In this document: positions 1 to 9,272 of the stretch, piece after piece
Position numbering within the stretch: the first letter of the stretch is position 1
Layout: every line of letters begins with the position of its first letter
Source of the DNA: Pelargonium nanum
Lineage: Eukaryota > Streptophyta > Magnoliopsida > Geraniales > Geraniaceae
NCBI GenBank assembly: GCA_036897485.1
Contig: JAYMTF010001433.1
Location: forward strand, 1 to 23,421
Length of the DNA: 23,421 nucleotides
Direction: 5' to 3'
The notes under the pieces: model-generated
Databases searched by the model: none
Seen by the model: only the letters and a program-made list of their open reading frames with translations
Told to the model about the DNA's origin: nothing
Position numbers and translations under genes: made by a program

Positions 1-2718
1 CCGGAATCATGAACGCCGTCGCGTTCACCGCCGTGGCAATCATGTGCATATTCAACTACTCCGTCTCCATCTTCACCGACCCCGGTCGGGTTCCGCGAAC
101 CTTCATACCAGACGTTGAAGACGCCGATAGTCCGATTCACGAGGTCAAGCGAAAGGTACGGAAATTTTGATGTTCTCCGTAGCGTTCTCTACTTGGATTA
201 GCTTGTTGCAGTTTGGTCATTGTTGATCAGATCATAACTTTCCTATAAACTCACTTTCTTTTTATTATTTGCGTTAAAAATTGAAATTGATCTACATCTT
301 ATTTGCACGCATCAGCATTTATTGTTCTGTTCCTGCCTCAATTTGAAATTCTGGTGTTAATTTTTAAATTTACATGTAGCTTTTAGGAATGTATATGAAA
401 ATGGTAGTTTCTGATTCTGATTTCTGCATTTCTGTTTATTATAAATTTATAATTGATTTTTTATGTAGTTTATGTTGAATAATCACATGGTTTAGCTTGG
501 TAATCATTTGCAGCAATCATGACTACTAATTATTGAAACAAAGAAGATAGGCTCTTGGATTAAATTAGTTGGTTGTAAAGATGCAAAATTGCAATGAAAG
601 GGACTGAAGAAAACAATTGGTTTGATGTAAAGTTACCTTGTTCTCGAGGTTGGATTTCACAGGTTTCCAACCTTTCTAAGTAATGCCAAAACATGTGTTG
701 TTGCATTCATTTTGTGGTATAGCAAGTTGTTGTAGTTGGGTTTTTTGTTTTTAAGCTTGAGTTGAGGTGATGCTATATAGCTAAGATGTCATTCCCATTT
801 TTTAGTTCACTAATGGATTCTATGTCCCTATTAGTGTTTCCTTCTCTGCCACATGCTCATGATTGTTCTCGGATGAAAAAGAAAGAGATTCTTAACAAAT
901 TGAGTTTGAAAAAATCTTATAAAAAGACCTATAACTGTCTATCTGGGGTGAAATCTTAGTTCCGTGTCATCAGTTCTCAGACGTTTCCATTTTTTGTAAT
1001 CTTTTTGCAGGGAGGTGACTTGAGATATTGTCAAAAGTGTTCTCATTATAAGCCTCCACGTGCACATCATTGTCGTGTTTGCAAAAGATGTGTTCTGCGA
1101 ATGGTATGCATGTTCACTATTATTATTCATTTCTTATCTCAAATGTTCAGAATAATCTCTTGAAGTGCTTCGTGTTTGCTGCAGGACCACCACTGTATTT
1201 GGATAAACAATTGTGTGGGCCATGCAAACTACAAGGCCTTCTTTGTATTCGTTGTGTATGCTGTGATCGCATGCATCTATTCATTGGTATGTTTGTGACT
1301 TATTTATGCCCAACCTGATTTAGAAATTTCCCGTTGGGGTTAATGACTCTATTCTCACTCCTTAGTCCTTTCCATTAATGCATTAATTGATATTTGGCTT
1401 GAAATCGATCATGGTGGTGATTAAATGGAAAGATCAAGATCATAACATTGTTTCTTTATTTTTGCCTTTTAATTCTTGCAGGCTTTGCTTGCCGGTAGTC
1501 TAACTAAAGACTCTGAAAAGGAAGAACAACAAAGCGATGGCTATTCCAGAACTGCATATGTAATATGAATGGCAATTAGTTTTCTTTCACTCAGCAACTT
1601 GTTTATGGTCCATTCCTTAACAATTTTCCGTTTTCAGGTCATTTCTGGACTGTTGCTAGTCCCCTTAAGTATAGCACTAAGTGTTCTTTTGGGTTGGCAT
1701 ATCTACCTTGTTTCACAAAACAAGACCACAATTGAGGTTATTATAAGTTAACTATTATTCATTTTGATTCAATAAGTCGATGGTTCATTGAATATAGAAC
1801 TCAGATCAAGTGCTATATTGTGTTTTTGTTGGCAGTACCATGAAGGGGTACGAGCTATGTGGCTTGCGGAGAAAGGAGGACAGGTGTATAAACATCCATA
1901 CGATCTTGGTGCCTACGCTAATTTCATAACAGTAAGAACCTTGGTATTCCTTTTGTGGTTGCTCAATTTTTTTAAGTTTAATGCACTTCACCAATATTAG
2001 AGGACATTATTTTGGATTTTGAGTGCCATGTTAAGTGTCTGCTTGGCTACTCTAATCTTTTTTCCTCTCTGCTCCATATTCACTGGCATTGAGTAGCCAT
2101 TTCGTATCTAATATGGCCAATTTTACCAAAGGCACCTGTAGGTTTGATGCTATTCTTGCCTAGTGTTGTCTTTAATACCAAATAATTTCAACAACACTGT
2201 CCCTTTTCTTCACTTATACTATGAAGGATCACTAAAATCTAATATCATTCTGTAGCTCTGTTATCTCTGTGTATAGTGTATACTGTATACAATGATAGAC
2301 CCTACGATTTATTGTATGTAGGATACAAAATTCTGTATGGTAGAAGACTCAATTTTAGTAAATCTGAACGTGTATGATCAAGCCAAGTGCTTGATGAACT
2401 GAATAAATATTTGAGGTCTTGTAGTTGATGCCTCATGTTCTGCCTTAGTCATGGTTAACACGTGACATTGTGACAATTGGAGGGTTAACCATGCAGTACT
2501 CTCTTTCTCTCTCTCTGAAACATCGTTCAAAAGGATTGAAATTTGTTCATTTAACACTCTTGCCATGGTCTATTGCTTGAACTGTCTTTGTTTAATTGCC
2601 ACAGGTTTTGGGTCCAAGTGTCCTGAGCTGGGTCTGCCCCACATCTGGACATATTGGCACTGGTCTTCGCTTCCGTACAGCCTTCGATAATGCAGCTCGT
2701 CCCCTGATGTCAAGCTGA
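1..2718 (+). CDS. PAT16: DHHC-type protein S-acyltransferase, PAT16-like (5' end outside window)
   Basis: This enzyme palmitoylates cysteines of membrane-associated proteins; plant relatives sit in Golgi and other endomembranes. I read seven exons: 3-155, 1011-1103, 1185-1286, 1482-1559, 1638-1736, 1836-1931 and 2605-2718 (TGA 2716-2718). All introns are GT-AG and phase 0, giving 244 visible residues. Exon 1 holds part of a membrane segment followed by the family DPG motif (DPGRVP). Exons 2-3 encode the Cys-rich domain ([19 protein letters not shown]) and the catalytic DHHC in [17 protein letters not shown] at about visible residues 83-99. Exons 3-5 supply two further membrane segments, and TTIE closes exon 5 (TTxE motif). 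The C-terminal part ([20 protein letters not shown]) closely matches Arabidopsis PAT16 as I remember it. That protein is about 286 residues, so roughly 40 N-terminal residues are missing, cut by the window edge and not by mutation. The PAT16 versus PAT15 assignment is inferred from sequence recall. Confidence 0.93.
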
Positions 2719-3850
2719 AGTTCCGGTGTTTCATGTCTATGTTATTGCATGGTAACACAGTTTTTAACTACAATTCTGTTGTGGTCGGTGAGTGTGTATC
2801 ATGTAGCTTCCCTCGGGGTAGTTCCTGATGAAGCTAATATCACGATAGCCACACAGTACAGGGGTTGAGAATGAGAACCACTGTCAATAGTCAAAGCTAA
2901 ACCACAAGTAGGTTAGACCTTTTATCATTTATGTAAAGCTTACACTGTACATAGGGGATCTGAATCCCATCTCGCAAACCAAACTTATGTAGAAGAGTTG
3001 CGCAAATCGTGCTCGTAGCTTAGAGTTTTGTAACCTTTGTAACTTTGAGAAATATAATGAAGTGATATACTCTTTTTTTGCTACCTCTTTGTCTCCAATG
3101 ATTGGACTGTTATGATATCCATTTCCTACTCAACTGCTTTGCTTCTCTGCTGGTGGATGTAGGTTTCAGTTTACACCTCCGATTTGCAGATCAGATCGTG
3201 GGATCGTGAAATGCTCGTGGCGACGAAGATTCATTAGGTTGGTGCATTCCAAGCTCCATCTTCTTCTGGTTTGATTCTGGTAATGTAAAGCTGTCAATAC
3301 ATTCAATATAGGCTATCAGTTCAGTGCTTTCATGCTGGGTGCAAAACAAAGGGTTGTTTTTGGTAGAGTCGTGTGTGTCGTGTTCGTACTATTGTGCTAA
3401 AGCTAACAACCCAACATGAACACGGGATGTTTGTAATTGTGTTGAACGATTACGGTACATTTGTGAACACAAAACACAAACACGACATGTTTAATACGGT
3501 AACTAAATAGAAAATGTTGACATAACACGACATGACCGAGCACGCTTGACATATTATTAAGATTAATTTACATTTAGACCTTTAAATGTGCGTGTCACAA
3601 CACATCAATGGATCGTGGGTACGTGTTTTGAAGCCTAATTACTAAATATTTTGGTTCTCCAACACGAACTGGACATGATTAAAAAAAGTGAGAGTCCAAA
3701 TTCTCTAATTTCTTGCCCTATGTCGTGCTACAACACTAATTGTCGGCTCTAGTTTTTTTTCTTTTTCATGAATTCCGGTATTTTTATAGATCCAGAAACT
3801 ATAGTATGTGTTTTTGTAATATCATGTAAGTTCAGGACTTCTTTTGCAAA
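2719..3850. other. PAT16 3' UTR and PAT16-FHY1 spacer
   Basis: The stretch after the PAT16 stop is its 3' UTR. An AATAAA-like A/T-rich stretch (AAATATAATGAAG, about 3051-3063) makes an end near 3075 plausible, but the cleavage site cannot be fixed. From about 3160 to 3330 the sequence is mixed, with no open frame of note. About 3362-3690 is a copy of the CGTGT-rich dispersed repeat listed separately. I see no RNA gene or protein fragment. Confidence 0.5.
3362..3690. repeat. Dispersed CGTGT-rich degenerate repeat, copy A
   Basis: The segment is full of CGTGT / ACACG words (GTCGTGTGTGTCGTGTTCGT near 3368; AACACAAAACACAAACACGA near 3464). It aligns by eye with 9585-9850: both carry a stretch of the form gAAC-A-TT-GTGAACACAAAACA-AAAC followed by a GGT-ACT-CTAAAT block. 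It has no open frame. Other copies lie at 9585-9850, 18336-18600 and 19262-19638. It is probably a non-autonomous DNA transposon relic; the boundaries here are approximate. Confidence 0.5.
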
Positions 3851-3905
3851 AAAGGAAATAATAAGTGATTAGTGGGGTCCGCAAACAAGTGACAGCGCGC
3901 CAACC

Positions 3906-4034
3906 CACGTGGACTCGGGATGGCCCTATCCATTTCGTATTTCCACGCGCTGCTCAAAAGTTCCAACTCACGCTTTGATCGCAGCAGCTGAAGGTGCAAC
4001 GTGGCGACAGTACGAGGAGCGTGTATGCACGCGC
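3906..4034 (+). promoter_or_regulatory. FHY1 promoter cluster: G-box, ACGT element and two CACGCGC (FHY3/FAR1-type) boxes
   Basis: CACGTG (G-box) is at 3906-3911 and CACGCGC at 3944-3950. ACGTGGC is at 3999-4005 and a second CACGCGC at 4028-4034. In Arabidopsis, CACGCGC is the FHY3/FAR1 binding site that drives FHY1 and FHL, and HY5 binds neighbouring ACGT elements. Here each CACGCGC follows an ACGT core, at 32 and 22 bases. The cluster lies about 220-350 bases upstream of the FHY1-like start codon. The GC-rich island stands out against AT-rich surroundings. Binding is inferred from motif identity and the gene downstream. Confidence 0.72.
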
Positions 4035-4158
4035 TTGAATGGGTTGGGATACATCGTCCCGGAAAAAAGAAGTGCTACAATTAAAAGAGACAATAGATAA
4101 GAAAATTAAAATAATAGGACCGAGAGAGCCTTATTTTTTATTCTCGGATATCGTCGAA

Positions 4159-4203
4159 ATGCTCTGTTCTGTGCGTTTCATTTCATTTCTGCAACGTTGT
4201 TGA
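4159..4203 (+). promoter_or_regulatory. Candidate short upstream ORF in the FHY1 leader
   Basis: An ATG at 4159 opens a 14-codon frame ending in TGA at 4201-4203, 51 bases before the FHY1 start codon at 4255. It is in the mRNA only if transcription starts upstream of 4159. No clear TATA box fixes the start site, so this is a possibility and not a demonstrated uORF. Confidence 0.25.
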
Positions 4204-4254
4204 ATCTTTTTTCTCTAATTTTTTTTTTTCATTTTTTTCATTTTCTGAGCTCTC

Positions 4255-6009
4255 ATGGATGAGATTGAAGACAACCCATCTGAGGTTAACAGGTTTGGTT
4301 TCTGGGCTCTTGTTTTTTTTTTTCTCTTTATTTTAGCTGTGCTTGATCTTCTAAAAAAAGCTCTGTTTTTTCTTGAGTGTAGTTGTGGTGTTTTTGTGTT
4401 TAAAGTTTGAACTTGTATTAATGGGTGAAAATCAGGAGATATTTGTTGGATTTGGACTGTTTAGTGTTGACTTATGGTGTTGGATTTGGAAGTTGCTTTA
4501 TTGGATTAATAGTTTAATATATATGAATTGAAGAGTGGTATATTTGGTACCACTATTTTGGGATCTTTTAGCTGGATCTATGAGCTTCTGTTATTAATTG
4601 TAGCTGAATGATGCTGAGGAAATTTTGGGGTTTGCTTGTAGATGTTCAATGGATCCTCAGATCCCAACTAATAGCTTCTACTTAGTTACTTGATTGTCAC
4701 TTGTGATCAGTCATTGACATGATTGTGTGTTTAGTTCTTGTTTGCTTCTGTTTATTTCTTCTGCTGGGACTCTGAATTCAGGTGCATACATCTGGGAGGA
4801 ACTTCCCATTCAAGAAACTCTTGGATTCGATAATTAGGTTATGTGATTTGGATTGTATGTTCAATGCCTCGATGACGAGACCCAACTAGATGTGTGCTTT
4901 GTTTCTATTATATTCTAACTTTTATGGGGGGTTTTGCTGCTACTGGATGGTGTCCTTGAATCTTGATCTTGATTAGCCTCCTCTTTGTAGCAAATTAATC
5001 ACTTTAAGGGTGGGATTTAAGACATGTTTAGCTATGTATTTTGCACTGTTTGATATTTGGCGGATAGCATAAGTGGTTGTTGACTTGTTTCTGAGTGTTG
5101 TGTATAAATTTTGTCCGCCTAGATTTATCGCTAAACGTCGGTTTTTCTTGCTTGCAATACGGTGTTGACTTCCTGGTCTTCTTCTCAGCTGCTTTCGTGT
5201 CAGCGAACCTTTGAAGATCAGCTTTGTTGATTTGAACAAGAAAAGAAAGTTACAGGCTGAGCCATTCGAGTTGCCTACACCGAAGCATAAATGTTGGGAT
5301 CGAAGCTTCACTACCGGGCCTGTTTCCATATTTGGCGAAAATGTAGAAGTAGATGCCATATATACGCTCATTAACAAGGATCAAAAAGATGCACCGGCAC
5401 AGGATTATGGATCCGAGCTTGAATCGGCTAAAGATAGCAACAACATGGATGACGATTCTGACTCTGCCATGTCTGCATACGGCGGAGGCAAAGTTGAACC
5501 AGAGTACACCATGATGTTGTCATATGATAGGCCTTCAACTTCGTCGGCTAGTTGGGGCAGCAACAGCAACAGTTTCAACTACTCATCTGACAATCTGAGA
5601 GCGTTGAGCACAGGGGCTAACAAAATGGAATGGGGAGCTGTGGGTGCCGAACATCATCCTTGCCACAAAGTAAGTGAAATACAAGAGTGCCAAACACTTG
5701 AGGAGCAGCTCCTAGAATTCGGGAACATTGAACATTGTACAGATGAAGAACTTGAAGATATTCTCTCCAACGGACTGAACCCAAATAAGTTTGTTCTTTC
5801 ATCTGGAAGATGGACCGTTGGCCAAGGTAATAAGATTTAATATGCAAACAACATGCTCATCCAAAGATGGTCTATTGTTGCTAAGATTTATATATCTATT
5901 TAATGCTGTTAGTAATCGTGTTGGTTTGAATGCAGAACCTCAACAAGGCGTCAGGAAACCGACCATTGATCAAGAATTCGAGCAGTACTTTTCCATGCTG
6001 ATGCTCTGA
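4255..6009 (+). CDS. FHY1: FHY1/FHL family protein (phytochrome A nuclear-import adaptor)
   Basis: FHY1 and FHL bind light-activated phytochrome A and carry it into the nucleus for far-red responses. The coding exons are 4255-4292, 5189-5826 and 5936-6009 (TGA 6007-6009), giving 249 residues. Phases match at both junctions (AG+C gives Ser13; G+AA gives Glu226). Two family hallmarks are visible. A basic nuclear-localisation motif NKKRKLQ lies at residues 29-35, followed by LPTPKHKCW. The C-terminal phyA-binding motif is SSGRWTVGQ (217-225) plus RKPTIDQEFEQYF near the very end (MLML). The middle is acidic and serine-rich and probably disordered. Arabidopsis members are about 200 residues, so this one has a longer linker. 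A second in-frame acceptor 15 bases downstream (exon from 5204) would give 244 residues. Exon 1 is short (38 coding bases) and rests on splice phase and on MDEIEDNPSEVN resembling known N termini. Whether it is the FHY1 or FHL copy is not resolved. Confidence 0.9.
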
Positions 6010-7630
6010 GGAGGTCTGTTGTATGCAAACATTTGTAAGTAACGTACGCACAATTGTTTTCCATGTACCATTTGCATTCAACACTTGGTTTTGGTTTCGG
6101 TCTGATATTTGGGGCTCACAGCAAACTTGACTCATCCCCCACTTTAGGCCAATGTTATGATACTTATAAATCATATGTCGCCCAAGTTAAAATGCAATTG
6201 TACAGTTCAACTTAGTGCCGTTGGATGTTCTTGTGAACTTTACAACACCATATATCATTGTAAAGAAACCTACTAGAACTTGACTCTATGATCTCATCGA
6301 TGTGTGCTTGGCCCAGGTGGCACGGGTTGTTGTTTCTTGGATTTTAATCTTGCTTGAATATGTTGCCATGTTCTGGTTTTGTTTGGTAGATACACTAACA
6401 TCAGGATGATCTTATGTTGAGACTCAGCAAATATGAAAATCAAATTGAATGTTATTGAGATTTGTATCCAGAATCTGCTGTGAATATTACAAAGGCTCTT
6501 CATTTGAATTTTGATTGACTTGTGCATTTGTAAGGCCACAATTTGGGTCATGAGTCATGACTCTTGACATGACATGAACCGAAATTGATTTGGGTTCAGC
6601 TTAGTCGTGTTCGCGATGGATTCGTGTCAATTATGTATATACATAGAAACAAGAGTCAAGGGCGGATCAAATAACTTTCCTATTTTGTAAGTAAATGAAT
6701 TGAGATGGAAGATATTTACTGTTGTGTTGGAAGTTTAGTATTTTATTAAATGAGTCAATCTAATTCGAATTCATTATTAAATGAGTTGTATTACACAACA
6801 CAAAACGATATATTTCCTAGCAGGTTACGTGACCTGACATGTTTAAACAAACGGGATATACACTTATACTTGACTTTTGAGCCTTACGTGAGAAAAATTA
6901 CATATAGTAAAGCTTTGATTGGGGGCCTTAAGAGATGAGATGGATCGTAGGTTATTAAGCTAGTCGGATTTCCTGGGAATTTTCGTGGTCACCGCCTCGT
7001 AACGAAGGGGAGATGGAATCTCTTCGAACGAGATTGGTTATAACTCGTAGCGCAGATATGCTCGTAGTAAAGCTGGATTCTGAGGTAGTGATTTGTGCGG
7101 TTAGCGACACTCCAACCGATTGTTGGGAGATGGATCAGATGGATATCAAGGACCTACTAGCTCGGTATTGGAAGGTTGTGATTTTGCACGGGTAATGAGA
7201 AAGAATTATGGTTGTTGATAAGATGTCGAATTTAGGTATGACACTTGATGACTAGTGCAATTGCTAAACACGTTAGGAATTGTTTCTATTATTCACTCGA
7301 AAATAGAAAACGAGTTAAACAGATTCGACACACTATTTAGACGAGTTAAGTGAACCAACCCGAATCCAACTCAATTAAATGCAAACCTACATTAAAATTT
7401 ATGTCATGTCACACATTATTGTCATAAATAATATACAGTCAGCTTCAATAAATACAATAAATGAGTGGCGATAATGGGACATGCCGACATGGTTAGTGGC
7501 TGGTGGTTACTGCGCACATATAAATATAAATAATATTATCCACTAAATTACATTAATAAACTACTAAACTCTCCTTTTTTATCCATAAATAGACATTTAT
7601 TTATTTATCTACACACGCCCTAAAATTGGT
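6010..7630. other. FHY1 3' flank and FHY1-SWIB spacer with decayed repeat
   Basis: The first few hundred bases are FHY1 3' UTR; the end is not fixed. About 6540-6900 and 7240-7400 hold short CGTGT / ACACG-type words and TATTAAATGAGT repeated at about 6743 and 6775, suggesting very degenerate relatives of the dispersed repeat. A 60-codon frame at 7013-7195 has no recognisable domain, and I do not call it a gene. The last 250 bases are AT-rich promoter sequence of the SWIB gene. Confidence 0.45.
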
Positions 7631-7634
7631 ACTC

Positions 7635-7642
7635 TATAAATA
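7635..7642 (+). promoter_or_regulatory. TATA box of the SWIB gene
   Basis: TATAAATA in the context CTCTATAAATAGA is a textbook plant TATA box, 74 bases before the ATG at 7716. Transcription would start near 7665-7675, leaving a leader of roughly 45 bases. Confidence 0.7.
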
Positions 7643-7715
7643 GAAGTAAACAGAATTCAAAAAATCATTTTCCTTCATTGTTGTGACTGAGTGAGACCGT
7701 CAACGAGAGTCAACC

Positions 7716-9272
7716 ATGTCTTCTGCGGTTAGGATTTTCAGGGGTTGCAGAGCTCTCTTGGCTCAAGCCAAACCCGCCACTCCCAAATCCGCCGCCGCCG
7801 CCGCCGCCGCTGCCGCCGTGCCGAAGCCGAAACCGAAGGCCAAAGCTACTTCCGCTGCCGCGAAGACCGCCGCCGTGAAGACTGCCGCGAAACCGAAAGC
7901 TAAGAAATCGATTTCTCCCGAGGCAAAGGCTGCTATAGCCACTCGCCTGAACAAGAGCATGCCTCTTTCTCCTCTGTTCCGCAGCTTCTATGGCGCTCCG
8001 GAGGCCACTCGCCAAAACGCACTGAAGAAGGTTTGGGAGCACATCAAGGCCAACAACCTCCAGGTTCGCTCCAAACCCTAGATCTAGTCGTTTCTCTGAA
8101 GATACTAGTTTTTGCCTCTATTTACGTCTCTGGATCTGGTTATTTGTTTTTCTGTTTGGTTCCATGGAAAATGATGGGATGAAATGAAAAGAAAGTTCTT
8201 CCGGTTGCATTTTGTAACATAAATTGAAAACTGATGCGTATGTTTTTTAAGATGTGTTTGGCTGCGTAGAAAATTAACTGATGATCTGTTTGTGTGAGAA
8301 GAAAATGGAATGAGATACACAGTTCATTGCATTTGTTGTGTATGTTTGGCTTAAATGAGTATGGAACCACTGGACTTCAATAGTGTAGTAAATGACAAAT
8401 TAAGTACTAATTAGGGTTCTTGCTAAGTACTAATTAGGGTTCTTGCTAAATAGAGTAGCTGCTGTCACTATTTATCTCCTTTTTGTAGTTAAATACTTGA
8501 AGAATCTTCAATATTGTAGTAAATGAGTATGGAACCTATGAACATTTATATAGTACCTGTTGTCACTATTTATCTTCTCTTTGTTGCATTTTCTCAACTA
8601 CTAAGTTGTGTTTTTACTATGTTTCTTAACTATATTAGAGTCTGTGTTTATATGCAAACTAAGTATATTTTATCCCTTTTTTCATTACTAATATGTAATA
8701 ATCCATTAATTGTCCCAAAATAAGTGTTTTGGTTTCTATTTCGAGAGATAAATTAAGGAGAAGTTAGCTAGTGTACATTTTCCCTTATTCCCATGAACGC
8801 ATTCATGCATAACTAGCTTCCTAAAAAAGGAAAGAGTACACTCATTTATTTTCGAACAAATTCATTAGAAACAGGACACTCGTCTCGGGCCGGGGGGAGT
8901 ATTTTGGGAACTCCCATTTTAATAGCTCTTGCTGTGTACTTGGCAATTCAGGTTTTGGGTTTGTGTGGGGTTTTTGTGTTGAAAATACTTGAATAGTGTT
9001 AATCTATGAATTACATATTGTAGTACTGAAGTTATAATTGATGTTATTGCTTGTTGCTGCTTTCTTTAACTAAACGATGGTTATGATTAGCCTTAAACTC
9101 GTCATTACTAGATGCATGTATTTAACTATTATAGTGCCTTTGCCTACAGAACCCTGCAAACAAGAGGGAGATTGTGTGTGACGGGAAGCTGAAGACCATA
9201 TTTGCTGGAAAGGAAAGGGTCGGGATGATGGAGATTTCGAAACTGCTATCCGGCCACTTTGTGAAGGCTTAA
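7716..9272 (+). CDS. Organelle-targeted SWIB/MDM2-domain protein
   Basis: There are two exons, 7716-8063 and 9150-9272 (TAA 9270-9272), joined in phase 0 with GT-AG ends, encoding 156 residues. The N terminus MSSAVRIFRGCRALLAQAKP is rich in Arg and hydroxylated residues and lacks acids, as expected of a mitochondrial (or plastid) transit peptide. Residues 20-64 are a low-complexity Ala/Lys/Pro tract with nine alanines in a row (26-34) and PKPKPKAKA, AKPKAKK blocks, like a histone H1 tail. Residues 82-155 are a complete single SWIB domain: MPLSPLFRSF, then ALKKVWEHIKANNLQNP across the intron, then REIVCDGKLKTIF and EISKLLSGHF. Small plant SWIB proteins such as SWIB5 and the H1-motif protein SWIB-4 associate with organelle nucleoids. 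A DNA-packaging role in mitochondria is therefore inferred, with the plastid or nucleus as alternatives. The start is supported by the transit peptide and the nearby TATA box. Confidence 0.92.
7791..7818 (+). repeat. GCC trinucleotide tract encoding polyalanine
   Basis: Nine consecutive Ala codons, eight GCC and one GCT, followed by a valine codon, lie in the low-complexity linker of the SWIB protein. They code for residues 26-34. Such tracts vary in length by slippage, so allele length may differ between individuals. Confidence 0.8.
8351..8595 (+). repeat. Local duplications in the SWIB intron, with a 23-bp perfect tandem pair
   Basis: A 23-base unit (beginning TAAGTACTAATTAGGG) is present twice, head to tail, at 8401-8423 and 8424-8446. 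Around it, AAATGAGTATGGAACC occurs at 8354-8369 and 8521-8536. TGTCACTATTTATCT-C-TTTTGT-G-like blocks occur near 8463 and 8561. The interval looks like an imperfect duplication of roughly 150-170 bases inside the intron. Confidence 0.7.
8699..8901. mobile_element. Stowaway-like MITE in the SWIB intron
   Basis: The left arm reads TGTCCCAAAATAAGTG then TTTTGGTTTCTA (8711-8738). The right arm reads TAGAAACAGGACACTCGTC then CGGGCCGGGGGGAGTA (8868-8901). These are imperfect inverted copies of each other and match the well-known Stowaway terminus (TACTCCCTCCGTCCC... / ...GGGACGGAGGGAGTA). The length is about 200 bases with TA at both ends, as expected for TA target-site duplication. There is no coding capacity. 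The left terminus is more diverged than the right, so the left boundary is approximate. Confidence 0.65.

Noticed and set aside
4973..5377. 134-codon minus-strand frame
   Set aside because: It lies antisense to FHY1 exon 2 and the preceding intron, has no recognisable domain, and the sense frame carries clear family motifs.
6294..6551. 85-codon minus-strand frame
   Set aside because: It lies in the FHY1 3' flank, with no motif and no promoter.
7013..7195. 60-codon plus-strand frame that briefly suggested an RNase H-like retroelement fragment
   Set aside because: No catalytic motif or neighbouring retroelement sequence could be identified.
7710..8042. Gly/Ser/Arg-rich minus-strand frame
   Set aside because: It is the mirror of the GCC-rich SWIB exon; open only because GC-rich repeats lack stop codons.
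8105..8723. Several short frames on both strands within the SWIB intron
   Set aside because: They lie inside a well-supported intron and in local duplications; no domain is visible.
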